12,748 nucleotides of DNA from Desulfuromonadales bacterium C00003107 (GCA_001751225.1 MAXT01000213.1:1-12748); one strand, 5' to 3'. Counted from the first letter of the stretch, positions 1 through 10,504 are shown. The notes: generated from the sequence alone by a model not told the origin. Numbers and translations are program-made.

Positions 1-977
1 TTGTAAAGTAACAAGGCGCCGCCATGATAAGGGATGACGGGCAACAGAATGAACAGTCGCTCGGCAAAAAGCCCGGTCAATACCAACAACGAAACAGCCG
101 AAACAAAGCGTAAGTCGCCTTTGGCCTGGCTGCCGAGCAAGGCGACAAAGGGAACCAGAAACAGGCCGAGCAGAAACAGCCAGCATAGCTCCCGTTCGGG
201 GAAACTGGCCAGTCGTTCGGTGACGAAGTGAACCTCTTCGGGCAGGTTGGCATACCAGATGAGCAGGAACTGGGCGAAAAACAGTCCAGCCCAGAGGATG
301 CTGAAACCGAACAACAGTAAGCCGACATCCCGCAAGTGATGAGCCGTATCCTTTGGCGCAATCTGCATCCTGGGGCGGAAGTAGAGCAGCATGGCCAGCC
401 CAGAAACGGCAATACCGGCATAGAGGGCTTCGGTGAAGAAGTAAAGGCCGAACATGGTGCTGATCCAAGGGTAAGCCGCTGACATGAGCCAGTCGAACCC
501 TAGTAGGCTCTGAGAAAGAACAAAGGTTGCCAGATAGATCACGGCATAACGGTCCTTGAAGGGGGCGCCGCTGGTGCTGTGCAGGGCCAGTTGCCGACCG
601 GCAAGAAAAGTTAACAGTAAGCTGACCAGATTACGTCCCATAAAGAAAGGCCGGTTGAGCCAGATAGTGGGATGGTCGCTCCAGGGGAAAAGGTCAAGCT
701 GGGGCCAGAGCAGGGCGAAGAGTAGCGCCAGAAGTAACAGCATGGGGTAGAGGGCGAGCAGCTCGCGGCGCAGGGAGGCGATCCATTGGGCTCGCACCAG
801 GGCGGTCACCGCCGCGACAGCGACTGCACCCTGAATGATGGATCCCCAAAAGGTCAGGGTGAGGAGCAGTGAGCCGGGTTGATCGATGAGTCCACCGTAT
901 TCAATGAGACCGATGGTGGCGGCCAGAATCAACAGCAGGCTATAGCAGCCGCCGATGCTCAGTTTGGTGTCGTGCAT
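1..977 (-). CDS. actF: Alternative complex III subunit ActF (NrfD-like quinone-binding subunit 2), partial
   Basis: Open from an ATG at 977 to the window edge: 325 full codons plus two bases, no stop, so the C-terminus is missing. The protein begins MHDTKLSIGG and is almost entirely hydrophobic, with about seven or eight membrane segments in the visible part and the conserved-looking stretch PYHGG close to the cut end. ActF is the second NrfD/PsrC-like integral membrane subunit of ACIII, a paralogue of ActC. Its place directly after actD supports the name. The start overlaps the actD stop by 19 bases and has GAGGTGG about four bases upstream, so translation is probably coupled. Full-length family members are around 400 residues, so roughly a fifth is absent here. 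The identification rests on position and membrane pattern more than on a single diagnostic motif. Confidence 0.8.
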   Translation of the reverse strand, partial: MHDTKLSIGGCYSLLLILAATIGLIEYGGLIDQPGSLLLTLTFWGSIIQGAVAVAAVTALVRAQWIASLRRELLALYPMLLLLALLFALLWPQLDLFPWSDHPTIWLNRPFFMGRNLVSLLLTFLAGRQLALHSTSGAPFKDRYAVIYLATFVLSQSLLGFDWLMSAAYPWISTMFGLYFFTEALYAGIAVSGLAMLLYFRPRMQIAPKDTAHHLRDVGLLLFGFSILWAGLFFAQFLLIWYANLPEEVHFVTERLASFPERELCWLFLLGLFLVPFVALLGSQAKGDLRFVSAVSLLVLTGLFAERLFILLPVIPYHGGALLLY

Positions 978-1411
978 GGGGCCACCTCGTCGGCAATGGT
1001 GATGATAAATCGCGAGTCGAAATCCTGTTCTTCGATCAGAGCATCGACTTGGGGCAGCCTGGCCAGAATTAGAAAGCCGGCAAAGGAGGCCAGCGCTCCG
1101 ACCAGGATAGTCATCAGATAGCCGATAAGCAGAAAGGCTGGTACTGCCACAATCGGTTTGCCGCCGGTGATGACGGGCCAGTCGAGGGAGGTTAGAGCCG
1201 CCAGCAGGAAGCCGCCGCCGAAACCTGCCAGAGCCCCTCCCAGGGCAAATAATGGTAATTTGCTCGGTGTCTGGCCAAGCAATGTTTCGACTTCGCTGAG
1301 AGGGTAGGGGGTTCGCACTTCTAGTTGTTCACTGGGTACGCCGTTCTTTAGCAATTGTTCCAACTGCTGCAGAAAGGTTTGCTGATCGTGAAAGAAAAGC
1401 TGTTGGGCCAT
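959..1411 (-). CDS. actD: Alternative complex III subunit ActD (DUF3341 membrane protein)
   Basis: 150 residues, in the usual size range for ActD. The N-terminal part (about 1-50) is a soluble domain that includes RTPYPLSEVE, resembling the 'TP.P' region of DUF3341. It is followed by SKLPLFALGGALAGFGGGFLL, a first membrane helix at about 52-73. Then comes the family-typical sequence SLDWPVITGGKP and a second hydrophobic segment at about 86-117. ActD anchors to the membrane part of ACIII and carries no cofactor. The start ATG lies one base after the actC stop, with AGGAG placed inside the end of actC. The gene end overlaps actF by 19 bases, so actC-actD-actF form a tightly coupled translation unit. 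No actE gene fits between this gene and actF. Confidence 0.88.
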   Translation of the reverse strand: MAQQLFFHDQQTFLQQLEQLLKNGVPSEQLEVRTPYPLSEVETLLGQTPSKLPLFALGGALAGFGGGFLLAALTSLDWPVITGGKPIVAVPAFLLIGYLMTILVGALASFAGFLILARLPQVDALIEEQDFDSRFIITIADEVAPCTTPN

Positions 1412-1412
1412 A

Positions 1413-2705
1413 TCAGCGCTCCTTCAGTTCGGTAATCGACAATACCGGCAGAATCTTGATGAAGAGCAAAAAGAGCAAGAAAAACAAACCAAAAGAGCCT
1501 GCGGTAATGCCGATCTCGGTAAGGGACGGGGTGTAATTCCCCCAGGCATAAGGGTCGAAGTCCCTGGCTAGGGAAGTGACCACGATAACAAACCGCTCCA
1601 ACCACATACCCACGTTGACCAGCAGAGAGAGGATGAACAGGTAGGTCAGGTTGCGTCTCAGGCGGCCGACAAACAGGGTTAGTGGCAGGATCGCGTTGCA
1701 GCTGATCATAATCCAGAACAGCAGTCGGTAGTCGCCGAGAGCGCGAAAACGGAATTGTTCCATTTCATATAGATTCCCGCTGTAGAAGGCCAGCCCCTGT
1801 TCGACAACATAAGCGAAGCCGACGATTAGAGAAGTTAGCAGCAGAATCTTGGCGATGGCTTCGATATGCGAGATGGGAATGTAGCTTTCCAGGCGCAGTA
1901 GGCGGCGCATGGGAATCACCAGCGTAATGACCATGGCTGTGCCGGAGAGGATGGCCCCGGCCACAAAATAAGGGGCGAAGATGGTGGTGTGCCAGCCGGG
2001 TACGATGCTCACCGCGAAGTCCCAGGAGACAATGGAGTGGACCGAGGCGACCAGGGGAGTGGCAAAGGCGGCTAGAAAGAAATAGAGCTTGGTATAGTGG
2101 CGCCATTGTTGGGAGTTGCCGACCCAGCCAAGGGACGCCAGGCGATAGACTTTACCGACGAAACCGGGGCGGCGACGGGCGACGATGGCCAGATCGGGAA
2201 CCAGGCCGACAAAGAAAAACACCAGACTGACCAGCATATAGGTGGAGACGGCGAATACGTCCCACACCAGCGGCGAACGGAAATTGACCCACAATTGACG
2301 CTGGTTGGGGTAAGGAAACAGGAAGTAGGCGAGCCAGACGCGACCGAGGTGGATCAGGGGGAACAAGCCTGCCACCATTAAGGCGAAGATGGTCATCGCT
2401 TCGGCGGCTCGGTTGAAGCTGGTGCGAAAGCGGGCGCGGAAGATATAGAGCACCGCCGAGATCAGGGTGCCGGAATGAGCGATGCCGACCCAGAAGACAA
2501 AGTCGGTGATATAAACTCCCCAACCGACCGGGTGGCTGATGCCGGCAACGCCCATGCCGAGGGCGATCTGTCGGCTCCACAGGGCCATGCCGCCGAGAAA
2601 CACCAATCCGGCTAAAAAAATGCAGGCCAGGTAGCAGCGACTCGGCCGACTCATGGCCGCGAGAACATCCTGTTCGATCTGCTCAGTGGAAGATGTGTTC
2701 TGCAT
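1413..2705 (-). CDS. actC: Alternative complex III subunit ActC (NrfD/PsrC-family quinone-binding subunit 1)
   Basis: 430 residues with about ten membrane helices, matching the NrfD/PsrC-like ActC family. Recognisable stretches are GIAHSGTLISAVLY (about 75-88, with His77), LFPLIHLGR (114-122, His119), PLVWDVFAVSTY (145-156, Asp149), SVHSIVSWDFA (221-231) and WHTTIFAPYFVAGAI (238-252). WLERFVIVVTSL (368-379) sits near the last helices. In ACIII this subunit forms the quinol oxidation site next to ActB and is proposed to take part in proton translocation. The ATG at 2705 follows a 45-base gap after actB, with only a weak ribosome site (TTGAGA). The stop is one base before actD. A DMSO/polysulfide reductase NrfD subunit is the alternative, but the operon context and length favour ActC. 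Confidence 0.93.
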   Translation of the reverse strand: MQNTSSTEQIEQDVLAAMSRPSRCYLACIFLAGLVFLGGMALWSRQIALGMGVAGISHPVGWGVYITDFVFWVGIAHSGTLISAVLYIFRARFRTSFNRAAEAMTIFALMVAGLFPLIHLGRVWLAYFLFPYPNQRQLWVNFRSPLVWDVFAVSTYMLVSLVFFFVGLVPDLAIVARRRPGFVGKVYRLASLGWVGNSQQWRHYTKLYFFLAAFATPLVASVHSIVSWDFAVSIVPGWHTTIFAPYFVAGAILSGTAMVITLVIPMRRLLRLESYIPISHIEAIAKILLLTSLIVGFAYVVEQGLAFYSGNLYEMEQFRFRALGDYRLLFWIMISCNAILPLTLFVGRLRRNLTYLFILSLLVNVGMWLERFVIVVTSLARDFDPYAWGNYTPSLTEIGITAGSFGLFFLLFLLFIKILPVLSITELKER

Positions 2706-2750
2706 GGTCTCTCAATCGTATAAATATCGGTCGTTAGCGACTGGTTCCGG

Positions 2751-5549
<2,799 letters not shown>

Positions 5550-5611
5550 TCTTGATTCTCTCCGTTAAATCAGAAACTTTCCAGTGCTCATTCAAAGGGG
5601 GCAGATGAATA

Positions 5612-6124
5612 CTACTTATGGCAGGTAGCGCAATCAAACGATGCGCCACGGCTGCGGTGGCAGCTCAAGCACCAGCCCATTTGCAAGGAGCGGACTCTGC
5701 GCACTTCCTGCATTTCAACGATGGCGCCATGACAGGCCGTACAATCCAGGCCGCTGCTGACGTGGCGCTTGTGAGAAAAGTAGATGAAGTCGGGTACTTG
5801 GTGAATGCGTTGCCAGCGAATCGGTTCGCCCTTTTGCTGATAGCTCAATAGCTTCTGGATTTCTGGCCGCTCGGTGGCGATGGATTGGTGGCAGGAAACA
5901 CACTTGGCTACGGTCGGCATGCCGGCTTGCGGACCCTGTGTTACCGATTCGTGACAGAAGTCGCAGGCCAGGCCCAGACGGCCAGCATGAACTGTATGAG
6001 GGAAAGCAATGGGTTGGCTGTTATCCCGATGCGTTGCAGGCCTGAACCAGGCCAACGCTGCAATGAGAAGTAAAAAGCCGCCAAAGTAGGCGCATAACAG
6101 GGAATGGGGCAACCACTTGGGCAT
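5612..6124 (-). CDS. actA: Alternative complex III subunit ActA, pentaheme cytochrome c
   Basis: 170 residues with one N-terminal membrane helix (about 8-27), which acts as an uncleaved anchor or signal, followed by a periplasmic domain. There are five CxxCH heme sites, at Cys54, Cys75, Cys128, Cys152 and Cys165. Extra histidines such as those in FPHTVHAG (43, 46) and FSHKRH (118, 121) are candidate distal ligands. Five hemes plus a single anchor directly upstream of actB is the signature of ActA, which takes electrons from ActB and passes them to cytochrome c. The family includes longer members, so this one is compact. The ATG at 6124 has AGAGG about eight bases upstream. The gap to actB is 62 bases. 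The preceding gene is 94 bases away, with a hairpin between them. Confidence 0.93.
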   Translation of the reverse strand: MPKWLPHSLLCAYFGGFLLLIAALAWFRPATHRDNSQPIAFPHTVHAGRLGLACDFCHESVTQGPQAGMPTVAKCVSCHQSIATERPEIQKLLSYQQKGEPIRWQRIHQVPDFIYFSHKRHVSSGLDCTACHGAIVEMQEVRRVRSLQMGWCLSCHRSRGASFDCATCHK

Positions 6125-6171
6125 TGTGAAGCCTCTTTGGGCCGAGCAGCAGGTTGAAGGAGTTTGCCAGG

Positions 6172-6200
6172 GGACCGACAGAAAAATCGGTGATCGGTCC
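6172..6200 (-). other. Intergenic hairpin between the cytochrome fusion gene and actA
   Basis: GGACCGA (6172-6178) and TCGGTCC (6194-6200) form a perfect 7-bp inverted repeat around a 15-base loop. The loop contains a second copy of TCGGT (6187-6191), so two alternative pairings are possible. The structure lies in the 94-base gap in front of actA and would form in the operon mRNA. There is no clean T-run after it on the minus strand, so it is more likely an mRNA processing or stabilising stem than a terminator. Its function is inferred only. Confidence 0.4.
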
Positions 6201-6218
6201 TTTAAGCCCTATAACTAC

Positions 6219-7433
6219 CTAGTGCGGCGTTGATTGAGCCGTTTGGTGATCAAGCAGATAATCGGCTACGGCGCCAGCTTCTTGCTCTGTCAGGCCGAGG
6301 TTGGGCATCGCCGGATAGTCTGGGTCGACCTTTTGCGGATTGCGCAGAAAATCCGTCAGTTTAGCTTTGTTCGGACGATATGCTGCGAGCACGCTGTTGA
6401 GCGGCGGCCCAATCAGGCGTTGGTCGAAACGATGACAGACGCTGCATTTTTGTTGGAACAGTTGGTTGCCGTCGACTGCCGGTGATGTTTTTAGTTTTGC
6501 TGCAGCCTGTGGAGCAGGCGGGGTGGCCGTTTCCTGACTCGTCACCGGAGGGAGTTGTAGACCGGCCAGAGTGGCCCCTGTAAGGGTGTTCTCGCGAGCG
6601 GTTTGAGCTCCCAAAACCCAGAGCATGGCCAGTATCATAATGCCGGTCAGGGGGGGCGCCAGAGGCAGTGGTCGTTTTTGCAACAGTGGCCTGATCGTCA
6701 TCAGGGCCAGGCCAGCACTTGTCATCAGGGCCAGGGCGGCAATCAGATAGAGATCCAGGGAACGGGCCAGTTCTGGGATCAGCAGCAACTCCAGAACCTG
6801 AGAAAGAGGCCAGAGCAGTGCTGCTACGAAAATTAGTAGCTTGCGGATGTGACGACGGTCGAGTCCGGCCAGCATTAGAGCCAGCAGGGTGAATTGAGCA
6901 AAACGGACGGCGCCGTGCCAGGATAATAGTAACGGTGGCCGGCTGGTGAGAAAGGGCCAGGTCTCAGGGGTTAGCAGCAGGCTTTCGGCGTTAAGAAGAA
7001 AATAGCAGATCGACAACAGTAATAAATCGCCGGCTGCAATCGCAGCGAGGGACAGGCGCCCGGTTGAGTGAGCTCCCCTAAGGTGCTGCCGGGCTGCCAG
7101 AATGAGGGCTAGGCCGATGATGAATAGGACAGTCACCCCCCCCCAGAAGTGGCCGTTGAAAAGTGCTGCGCGATAGGCGATTTTCATCAGCAGCAGGTTG
7201 CAGGCCATGACCAGGGCGATTAACAGACCGGCACGTCTGCCGGTAAGCACTTTGGGCCCGGAAGAGGTTTCGGGCGGGGGCGGGAGTAGAGAGCTGGTTG
7301 TAAAGAGGGTTTTGCCGGGCAGGGCGAGCAGAGCCTCGCCCACCAGGTAGCCGAGGGACAGGCAGAGCAGGGTCTGGCAAGCACCCTGCATCACTTTGAT
7401 AAGGAGCAACTGTTCCTGGATGACCGGCAGCAT
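6219..7433 (-). CDS. Polytopic membrane protein with C-terminal monoheme cytochrome c domain, first gene of the ACIII operon
   Basis: 404 residues from the ATG at 7433. The frame continues upstream to a TTG at 7493, but those 20 polar residues precede the first helix and lack a good ribosome site, so the ATG (with AGGGAT upstream) is preferred. About eight membrane helices occupy roughly residues 10-280. A Pro/Ala-rich linker follows, then a class I cytochrome c domain with heme site CSVCH (Cys330 in this numbering), GPPLNSVLAAYR and a likely axial Met in YPAMPNLG, ending near LLDH. The heme domain resembles the small cytochromes that accept electrons from ACIII. I do not recognise the membrane domain; it holds candidate ligand histidines (NGHFWGG, LLSWHGAVRF). 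Possible roles are ActE substitute, membrane-tethered electron acceptor, or an additional redox module. Same strand as actA, 94 bases apart. Confidence 0.8.
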   Translation of the reverse strand: MLPVIQEQLLLIKVMQGACQTLLCLSLGYLVGEALLALPGKTLFTTSSLLPPPPETSSGPKVLTGRRAGLLIALVMACNLLLMKIAYRAALFNGHFWGGVTVLFIIGLALILAARQHLRGAHSTGRLSLAAIAAGDLLLLSICYFLLNAESLLLTPETWPFLTSRPPLLLSWHGAVRFAQFTLLALMLAGLDRRHIRKLLIFVAALLWPLSQVLELLLIPELARSLDLYLIAALALMTSAGLALMTIRPLLQKRPLPLAPPLTGIMILAMLWVLGAQTARENTLTGATLAGLQLPPVTSQETATPPAPQAAAKLKTSPAVDGNQLFQQKCSVCHRFDQRLIGPPLNSVLAAYRPNKAKLTDFLRNPQKVDPDYPAMPNLGLTEQEAGAVADYLLDHQTAQSTPH

Positions 7434-7525
7434 TCGGGATCCCTGGGATGTGGGAGGAAAGGGATTGCAAGACCATTGGCGGTCAGTGTGCAACCGTCAG
7501 CCTAGCTCAGATAAGCTACTTGGTC

Positions 7526-7553
7526 ATTAAAGCATAAATCCCTTGTTTTGCAA
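7526..7553 (-). promoter_or_regulatory. Candidate sigma70 promoter for the ACIII operon
   Basis: Read on the minus strand, TTGCAA (7553-7548) and TTTAAT (7531-7526) are separated by 16 bases and match the -35 and -10 consensus at 4/6 and 5/6. They lie about 90 bases before the preferred start of the first operon gene and just after the DUF1573 stop. This would let the ACIII operon be transcribed apart from the DUF1573 gene. I saw no terminator between the two genes, so read-through is also possible. Confidence 0.35.
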
Positions 7554-7589
7554 CACTTTTGCCCTTTGCGTGCAGATTGGACGACCCTT

Positions 7590-8276
7590 TTAGTTGCTGT
7601 TCGAGAGAACAGCCGTTACAGGGATTCGTAATGTAGGAGTTCGAGGACTGCTGGTGTGCAGAGTTACATAGCCGGCATAGCGGCTTTTGTTCGTGTTGGG
7701 AACTAAGCGGATAGAGATCTGTACGTTCTTTCCAGGCTCAAGTTGCGAGGAGGAAAGCTCAGCTTGGAGTTCCTCACTGGTGGTTTTAAGGTTGGAGAGG
7801 AATAGCTTTGTAGTGCCATCGTTACGCAGGTTGATGGTGCCTGTGAAGGGCGCTTTGCCTTTTCCGGCGCTGAACTGTAGACGTCTGGGCGAGACTAGCA
7901 GTTCCTTTTGCACCTCGCCCTGTAGGCGGAACGTGGCCTTCTGTTGGTCGGGGTCGTTAGAATAGACATAGACCTTTTTGGTGACTGCTCCCTGGAATCC
8001 CTTGGAATTAAACGTAGTCTTTAATTCACCCCATTCGCCGGGGGCCAGTTCCTTCGCGGACAACAACGCTGCCGTGCAACCGCAGGAACTGCGTACCTTG
8101 CTGATGATTAGCGGCGTATCGCCGGTGTTTTGGAAGCGAAAGGTGTGTTCGGTTTTGCTGCCTTCTGCCACTCGACCGAAGTTGAAAAGCGCCGTTTCCG
8201 CCTGGAGGCGCGGGGTAGCCAGAACCGTTGTTGGCAGAATCAGGAGTGTCAGTAACATCAGTAGGTATTTCATCAT
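7590..8276 (-). CDS. Exported DUF1573-family protein
   Basis: 228 residues from the ATG at 8276; the open frame reaches a TTG at 8336, but a standard Sec signal begins only at MMKYLLMLLTLLILPTTVLA, with likely cleavage before TPRLQAE. The mature part starts with a DUF1573 domain: FNFGRVAEGSKTEHTFRFQN, then SKVRSSCGCTA (the conserved CGC motif) and ELAPGEWGEL. A second beta-sandwich-like segment follows (about 125-225), with NLRNDGTTKLFLSNLKTT and RIPVTAVLSNSN at the end. These are ASH/immunoglobulin-like folds whose function is not known; the cysteine pair might bind metal or form a disulfide. The ribosome site is weak (CAGGGCAT). It is divergent from hpt and lies 156 bases upstream of the ACIII operon on the same strand, so a link to the respiratory complex is possible but unproven. 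Confidence 0.85.
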   Translation of the reverse strand: MMKYLLMLLTLLILPTTVLATPRLQAETALFNFGRVAEGSKTEHTFRFQNTGDTPLIISKVRSSCGCTAALLSAKELAPGEWGELKTTFNSKGFQGAVTKKVYVYSNDPDQQKATFRLQGEVQKELLVSPRRLQFSAGKGKAPFTGTINLRNDGTTKLFLSNLKTTSEELQAELSSSQLEPGKNVQISIRLVPNTNKSRYAGYVTLHTSSPRTPTLRIPVTAVLSNSN

Positions 8277-8378
8277 TGTGGATGCCCTGTTGTTAGATGA
8301 AAACGTTGCTAATTCTATGGTAACTATATAGCACAAAAAAGGACTTGATTGCCAGAGGCCCGGGAACGGGCGAATAAA

Positions 8379-8408
8379 TTGACACCCTATTTACCGATCT
8401 GCTATAGA
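8379..8408 (+). promoter_or_regulatory. Sigma70-type promoter for hpt
   Basis: A perfect TTGACA at 8379-8384 and TATAGA at 8403-8408 are separated by 18 bases, placing the transcript start near 8415, about 30 bases before the hpt ATG. It lies in the divergent gap between the DUF1573 gene and hpt. No comparably good promoter was seen facing the other way. Confidence 0.7.
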
Positions 8409-8446
8409 ATGACTTCGATTTGGACTTACAGGAAAAACGGAGGTTT

Positions 8447-8983
8447 ATGCCGTCACGGGGATTGGAAAAATTATACAGCCGAGAGCATATCGCTCGGCGA
8501 GTTCAGTGCCTCGGTGAGGAAATCAGCCGTGATTACGCTGGCAAAGACCTATTGTTGGTTGGTGTGTTGAAGGGCGCTTTTTTGTTTTTTGCTGATTTGG
8601 TGCGGGCGATTTCCCTGCCAGCGAAGGTGGACTTTGTGAGGGTGGCCAGCTACGGGCCTCACACTCAGACTACAGGATTGGTGGAATTTCGAAAAGATCT
8701 GGAAATGTCTGTTGCCGATCGTCATGTTTTGATTGTTGATGATATTCTTGATAGCGGCTTTACCCTGGAAGCGCTCTGCCGGCAACTGGTCGGCCGCCAA
8801 CCGGCAAGTCTTAAAACCTGCGTATTGCTCGATAAACGACATGCTCGACAAACATCCTTTGAGGCTGATTATGTCGGCATCAGTTTTGATAGCGGGTTTG
8901 TCGTCGGTTATGGCCTCGATTATCAGGAAACCTATCGAAACCTTGCTGATATTTATCTATTCGATCCGGCACTGTCGGTTTAG
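8447..8983 (+). CDS. hpt: Hypoxanthine phosphoribosyltransferase
   Basis: 178 residues, the normal size for bacterial Hpt. This cytosolic purine-salvage enzyme joins hypoxanthine (often also guanine) to PRPP, giving IMP or GMP. The PRPP-binding motif is VLIVDDILDSGFT (94-106). LVGVLKGAFLFFADL (37-51) forms the pyrophosphate loop region. ASYGPHTQTTG (67-77) is the flexible loop that closes over the active site, with Lys130 in LLDKRH for purine contact and FVVGYGLDYQETYRNL (151-166) near the end. The ATG at 8447 has GGAGG only three bases upstream, a tight spacing. A TTG at 8420 is the only upstream alternative and would add nine residues with no family support. The next gene starts 14 bases after the stop, so the two probably form an operon. 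Confidence 0.93.
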   Translation: MPSRGLEKLYSREHIARRVQCLGEEISRDYAGKDLLLVGVLKGAFLFFADLVRAISLPAKVDFVRVASYGPHTQTTGLVEFRKDLEMSVADRHVLIVDDILDSGFTLEALCRQLVGRQPASLKTCVLLDKRHARQTSFEADYVGISFDSGFVVGYGLDYQETYRNLADIYLFDPALSV

Positions 8984-8997
8984 GGGGAGGATTTTTT

Positions 8998-10152
8998 GTG
9001 GTAATTCAATGCCCTCATTGCCAAGCCTGCTTCAAGCTGCCGCAGAATAAAGTAAAACCGGGCGGTACCAAGGTGCGGTGCACCAAGTGTAAGATCATTT
9101 TTATGGTTACTCCTCCTCAGGACGACGTTCTGACAGAGGATGCAAGTGCCGATGCCAGCGCAAAGGGGTTTGGCGAAGAGAACGCGCTAGACAAGGAACT
9201 CGATAGTGCCGATTTTTTTACCGATGGCGATGAAGGGGATGAGTTCCTGCTCGGCGAGACGACCTTTGAAGACGATGACGACGACTTTTTGGCGGTGGAT
9301 GGTGCAGAGTTCGAGGAGCAAAGTGACTTAGACTGGTCCGATGATTCGGATCTGTCCCCTTTAATCCCGGATTCGGAACAGGCTGGCGAAATATCTTTTG
9401 CCGATGAACTTTTGTATGGAGATCCTGGGGAGCCTCAGACTGCAGAACCGCCGGCGCAAGAGGTGCCTCTGGAGGTTTCGCTGACCCTTGCAGAGGAGGA
9501 TGAGCCCGAGATCGACGAGGCGGATTCGGGGCTGCCCGAAGAGGATTTATTTTTTGACGAAGGGTCGTCTCGCGTATCCTTGCCTGCTCCACGCCCACCG
9601 GCGGAGCGCCGCAAACAATCTTACTGGGGATGGATGTGGTTGCTGGTGTTGCTGCTTCTGATAGCTGGCGGTGGTTATGTCTATCATGCACGACAGCAAC
9701 TGACGGCTTCTTGGCAGAAACTGCTGGTTGATTGGCAACTGATCCCAGCCCCGCCAGCCGAAGGCAAGGAGCTGAAACCGGTAAGTCTGACGGGTTATGT
9801 TTTAAACAACCAACGAGAAGGCCGGTTGTTTATAATCCAAGGTCAGGTGTTGAATGAAGGAGCCGAACCGCGGGCGACTATTGTCGTGCAGGGTAGGGTC
9901 TATGATGCTAAGGGCGTGCAATTGGCCCAGCAAAGAGCCTTTTGCGGCAATCCTATGGGCAAGGAGCAGCTTCGCGTTTGGCCGTTAATGCGCATGACAG
10001 AGCGGATGCAGAATCAGTTTGGAGAAATGCTGGCCAATCTTAATTTGGAACCACAGCGGGCCATCCCCTTTACCCTGGTGTTCAAGGATTTGCCCGGTGA
10101 GGTGGTGGCATTTGATGTAATCGTGGAGGCTAGCGAACCGGTTATCAAATAG
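8998..10152 (+). CDS. MJ0042 zinc-ribbon / transmembrane / DUF3426 protein
   Basis: 384 residues from a GTG start, chosen because a strong GGGGGAGG ends seven bases before it. The N-terminus is an MJ0042-type zinc ribbon: Cys5-x2-Cys8 and Cys28-x2-Cys31 around QNKVKPGGTKVRC. Residues about 41-195 are a highly acidic, low-complexity linker rich in Asp and Glu (for example EDDDDDF at 91-97) and probably disordered. One membrane helix follows at about 211-229 after a basic RRKQ stretch. A C-terminal DUF3426 domain (about 255-383) contains VSLTGYVLNN and IIQGQVLNEG. The layout suggests a cytoplasmic ribbon and acidic arm joined to a beta-rich periplasmic domain. Such proteins are widespread in proteobacteria with no agreed function. 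It is cotranscribed with hpt and followed by a strong terminator. Confidence 0.88.
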   Translation: MVIQCPHCQACFKLPQNKVKPGGTKVRCTKCKIIFMVTPPQDDVLTEDASADASAKGFGEENALDKELDSADFFTDGDEGDEFLLGETTFEDDDDDFLAVDGAEFEEQSDLDWSDDSDLSPLIPDSEQAGEISFADELLYGDPGEPQTAEPPAQEVPLEVSLTLAEEDEPEIDEADSGLPEEDLFFDEGSSRVSLPAPRPPAERRKQSYWGWMWLLVLLLLIAGGGYVYHARQQLTASWQKLLVDWQLIPAPPAEGKELKPVSLTGYVLNNQREGRLFIIQGQVLNEGAEPRATIVVQGRVYDAKGVQLAQQRAFCGNPMGKEQLRVWPLMRMTERMQNQFGEMLANLNLEPQRAIPFTLVFKDLPGEVVAFDVIVEASEPVIK

Positions 10153-10177
10153 CCGATATCGGCGCCAGTCTGAAAAT

Positions 10178-10207
10178 GAAAAAGCCGCCTTAAAGGGCGG
10201 CTTTTTT
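10178..10207. terminator. Bidirectional intrinsic terminator between the DUF3426 gene and tatA
   Basis: GCCGCC (10184-10189) pairs with GGCGGC (10196-10201). The stem is extended by flanking A and T runs, giving AAAAA before and TTTTTT after. The loop is six bases. It lies 26 bases after the DUF3426 stop on the plus strand and about 47 bases after the tatA stop on the minus strand, so it can end both converging transcripts. Confidence 0.88.
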
Positions 10208-10224
10208 CATTGTTGATAAATTTC

Positions 10225-10247
10225 CGGTCTAGGCGGTCTAGGCGGTC
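10225..10247. repeat. Short 9-bp tandem repeat
   Basis: CGGTCTAGG occurs twice in direct succession (10225-10233 and 10234-10242), followed by a partial CGGTC. It sits between the bidirectional terminator and the tatA stop codon. It is probably simple slippage sequence and no function is evident. Confidence 0.6.
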
Positions 10248-10253
10248 ATTCGG

Positions 10254-10445
10254 TCAGGGCTTGGGCTCATCGTCTTTTTTGGTTTTCGGGGTGACGTCGA
10301 TTTCGTCTTTCCCTTGGATGCTTCTGCGAAAATTATTGATGCCTTTGCCGAGGGCAGCACCGATTTCGGGAAGCTTGCGGCCACCGAAAATCAGCACGAC
10401 AACGGCCAGAATCAGTATTAATTCAAAGGTGCCGGGTATTCCCAT
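10254..10445 (-). CDS. tatA: Sec-independent protein translocase subunit TatA
   Basis: 63 residues with the full TatA/E pattern: a short N-terminal membrane helix (about 6-20) with polar Glu8, the hinge [10 protein letters not shown] (20-29), an amphipathic helix (about 27-43, [12 protein letters not shown]) and a charged, Lys/Asp-rich tail. TatA oligomers form the passage for folded, cofactor-bearing proteins with twin-arginine signals, working with TatC and sometimes TatB. Neither partner is in this window. ActB, encoded about 5 kb away with an RRQFLQ signal, is a plausible client. The ATG at 10445 has AGAGGA five bases upstream. The gene follows the ferredoxin array on the same strand, but a strong hairpin stands between. 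TatB is unlikely because the protein is so short. Confidence 0.92.
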   Translation of the reverse strand: MGIPGTFELILILAVVVLIFGGRKLPEIGAALGKGINNFRRSIQGKDEIDVTPKTKKDDEPKP

Positions 10446-10474
10446 GCGTTCCTCTTCGGACCTTGTTAAAGGAA

Positions 10475-10504
10475 GAGAGGAGCGCCTTTAGGGGCGCTCC
10501 TCTC
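10475..10504. terminator. Strong hairpin terminator after the ferredoxin array
   Basis: A perfect 12-bp stem, GAGAGGAGCGCC (10475-10486) with GGCGCTCCTCTC (10493-10504), encloses a six-base loop. On the plus strand it is followed by a T6 run (10508-10513). On the minus strand, the direction of the ferredoxin genes, it is followed by TTCCTTT. It begins 11 bases after the stop of the last ferredoxin gene and ends about 30 bases before tatA, so it most likely terminates ferredoxin transcripts, with partial read-through possible. Confidence 0.8.

Noticed and set aside
7434..7493. Extended N-terminus (TTG start at 7493) for the membrane-cytochrome protein
   Set aside because: The extra 20 residues are polar, precede a hydrophobic start, and lack a good ribosome site; the ATG at 7433 is preferred.
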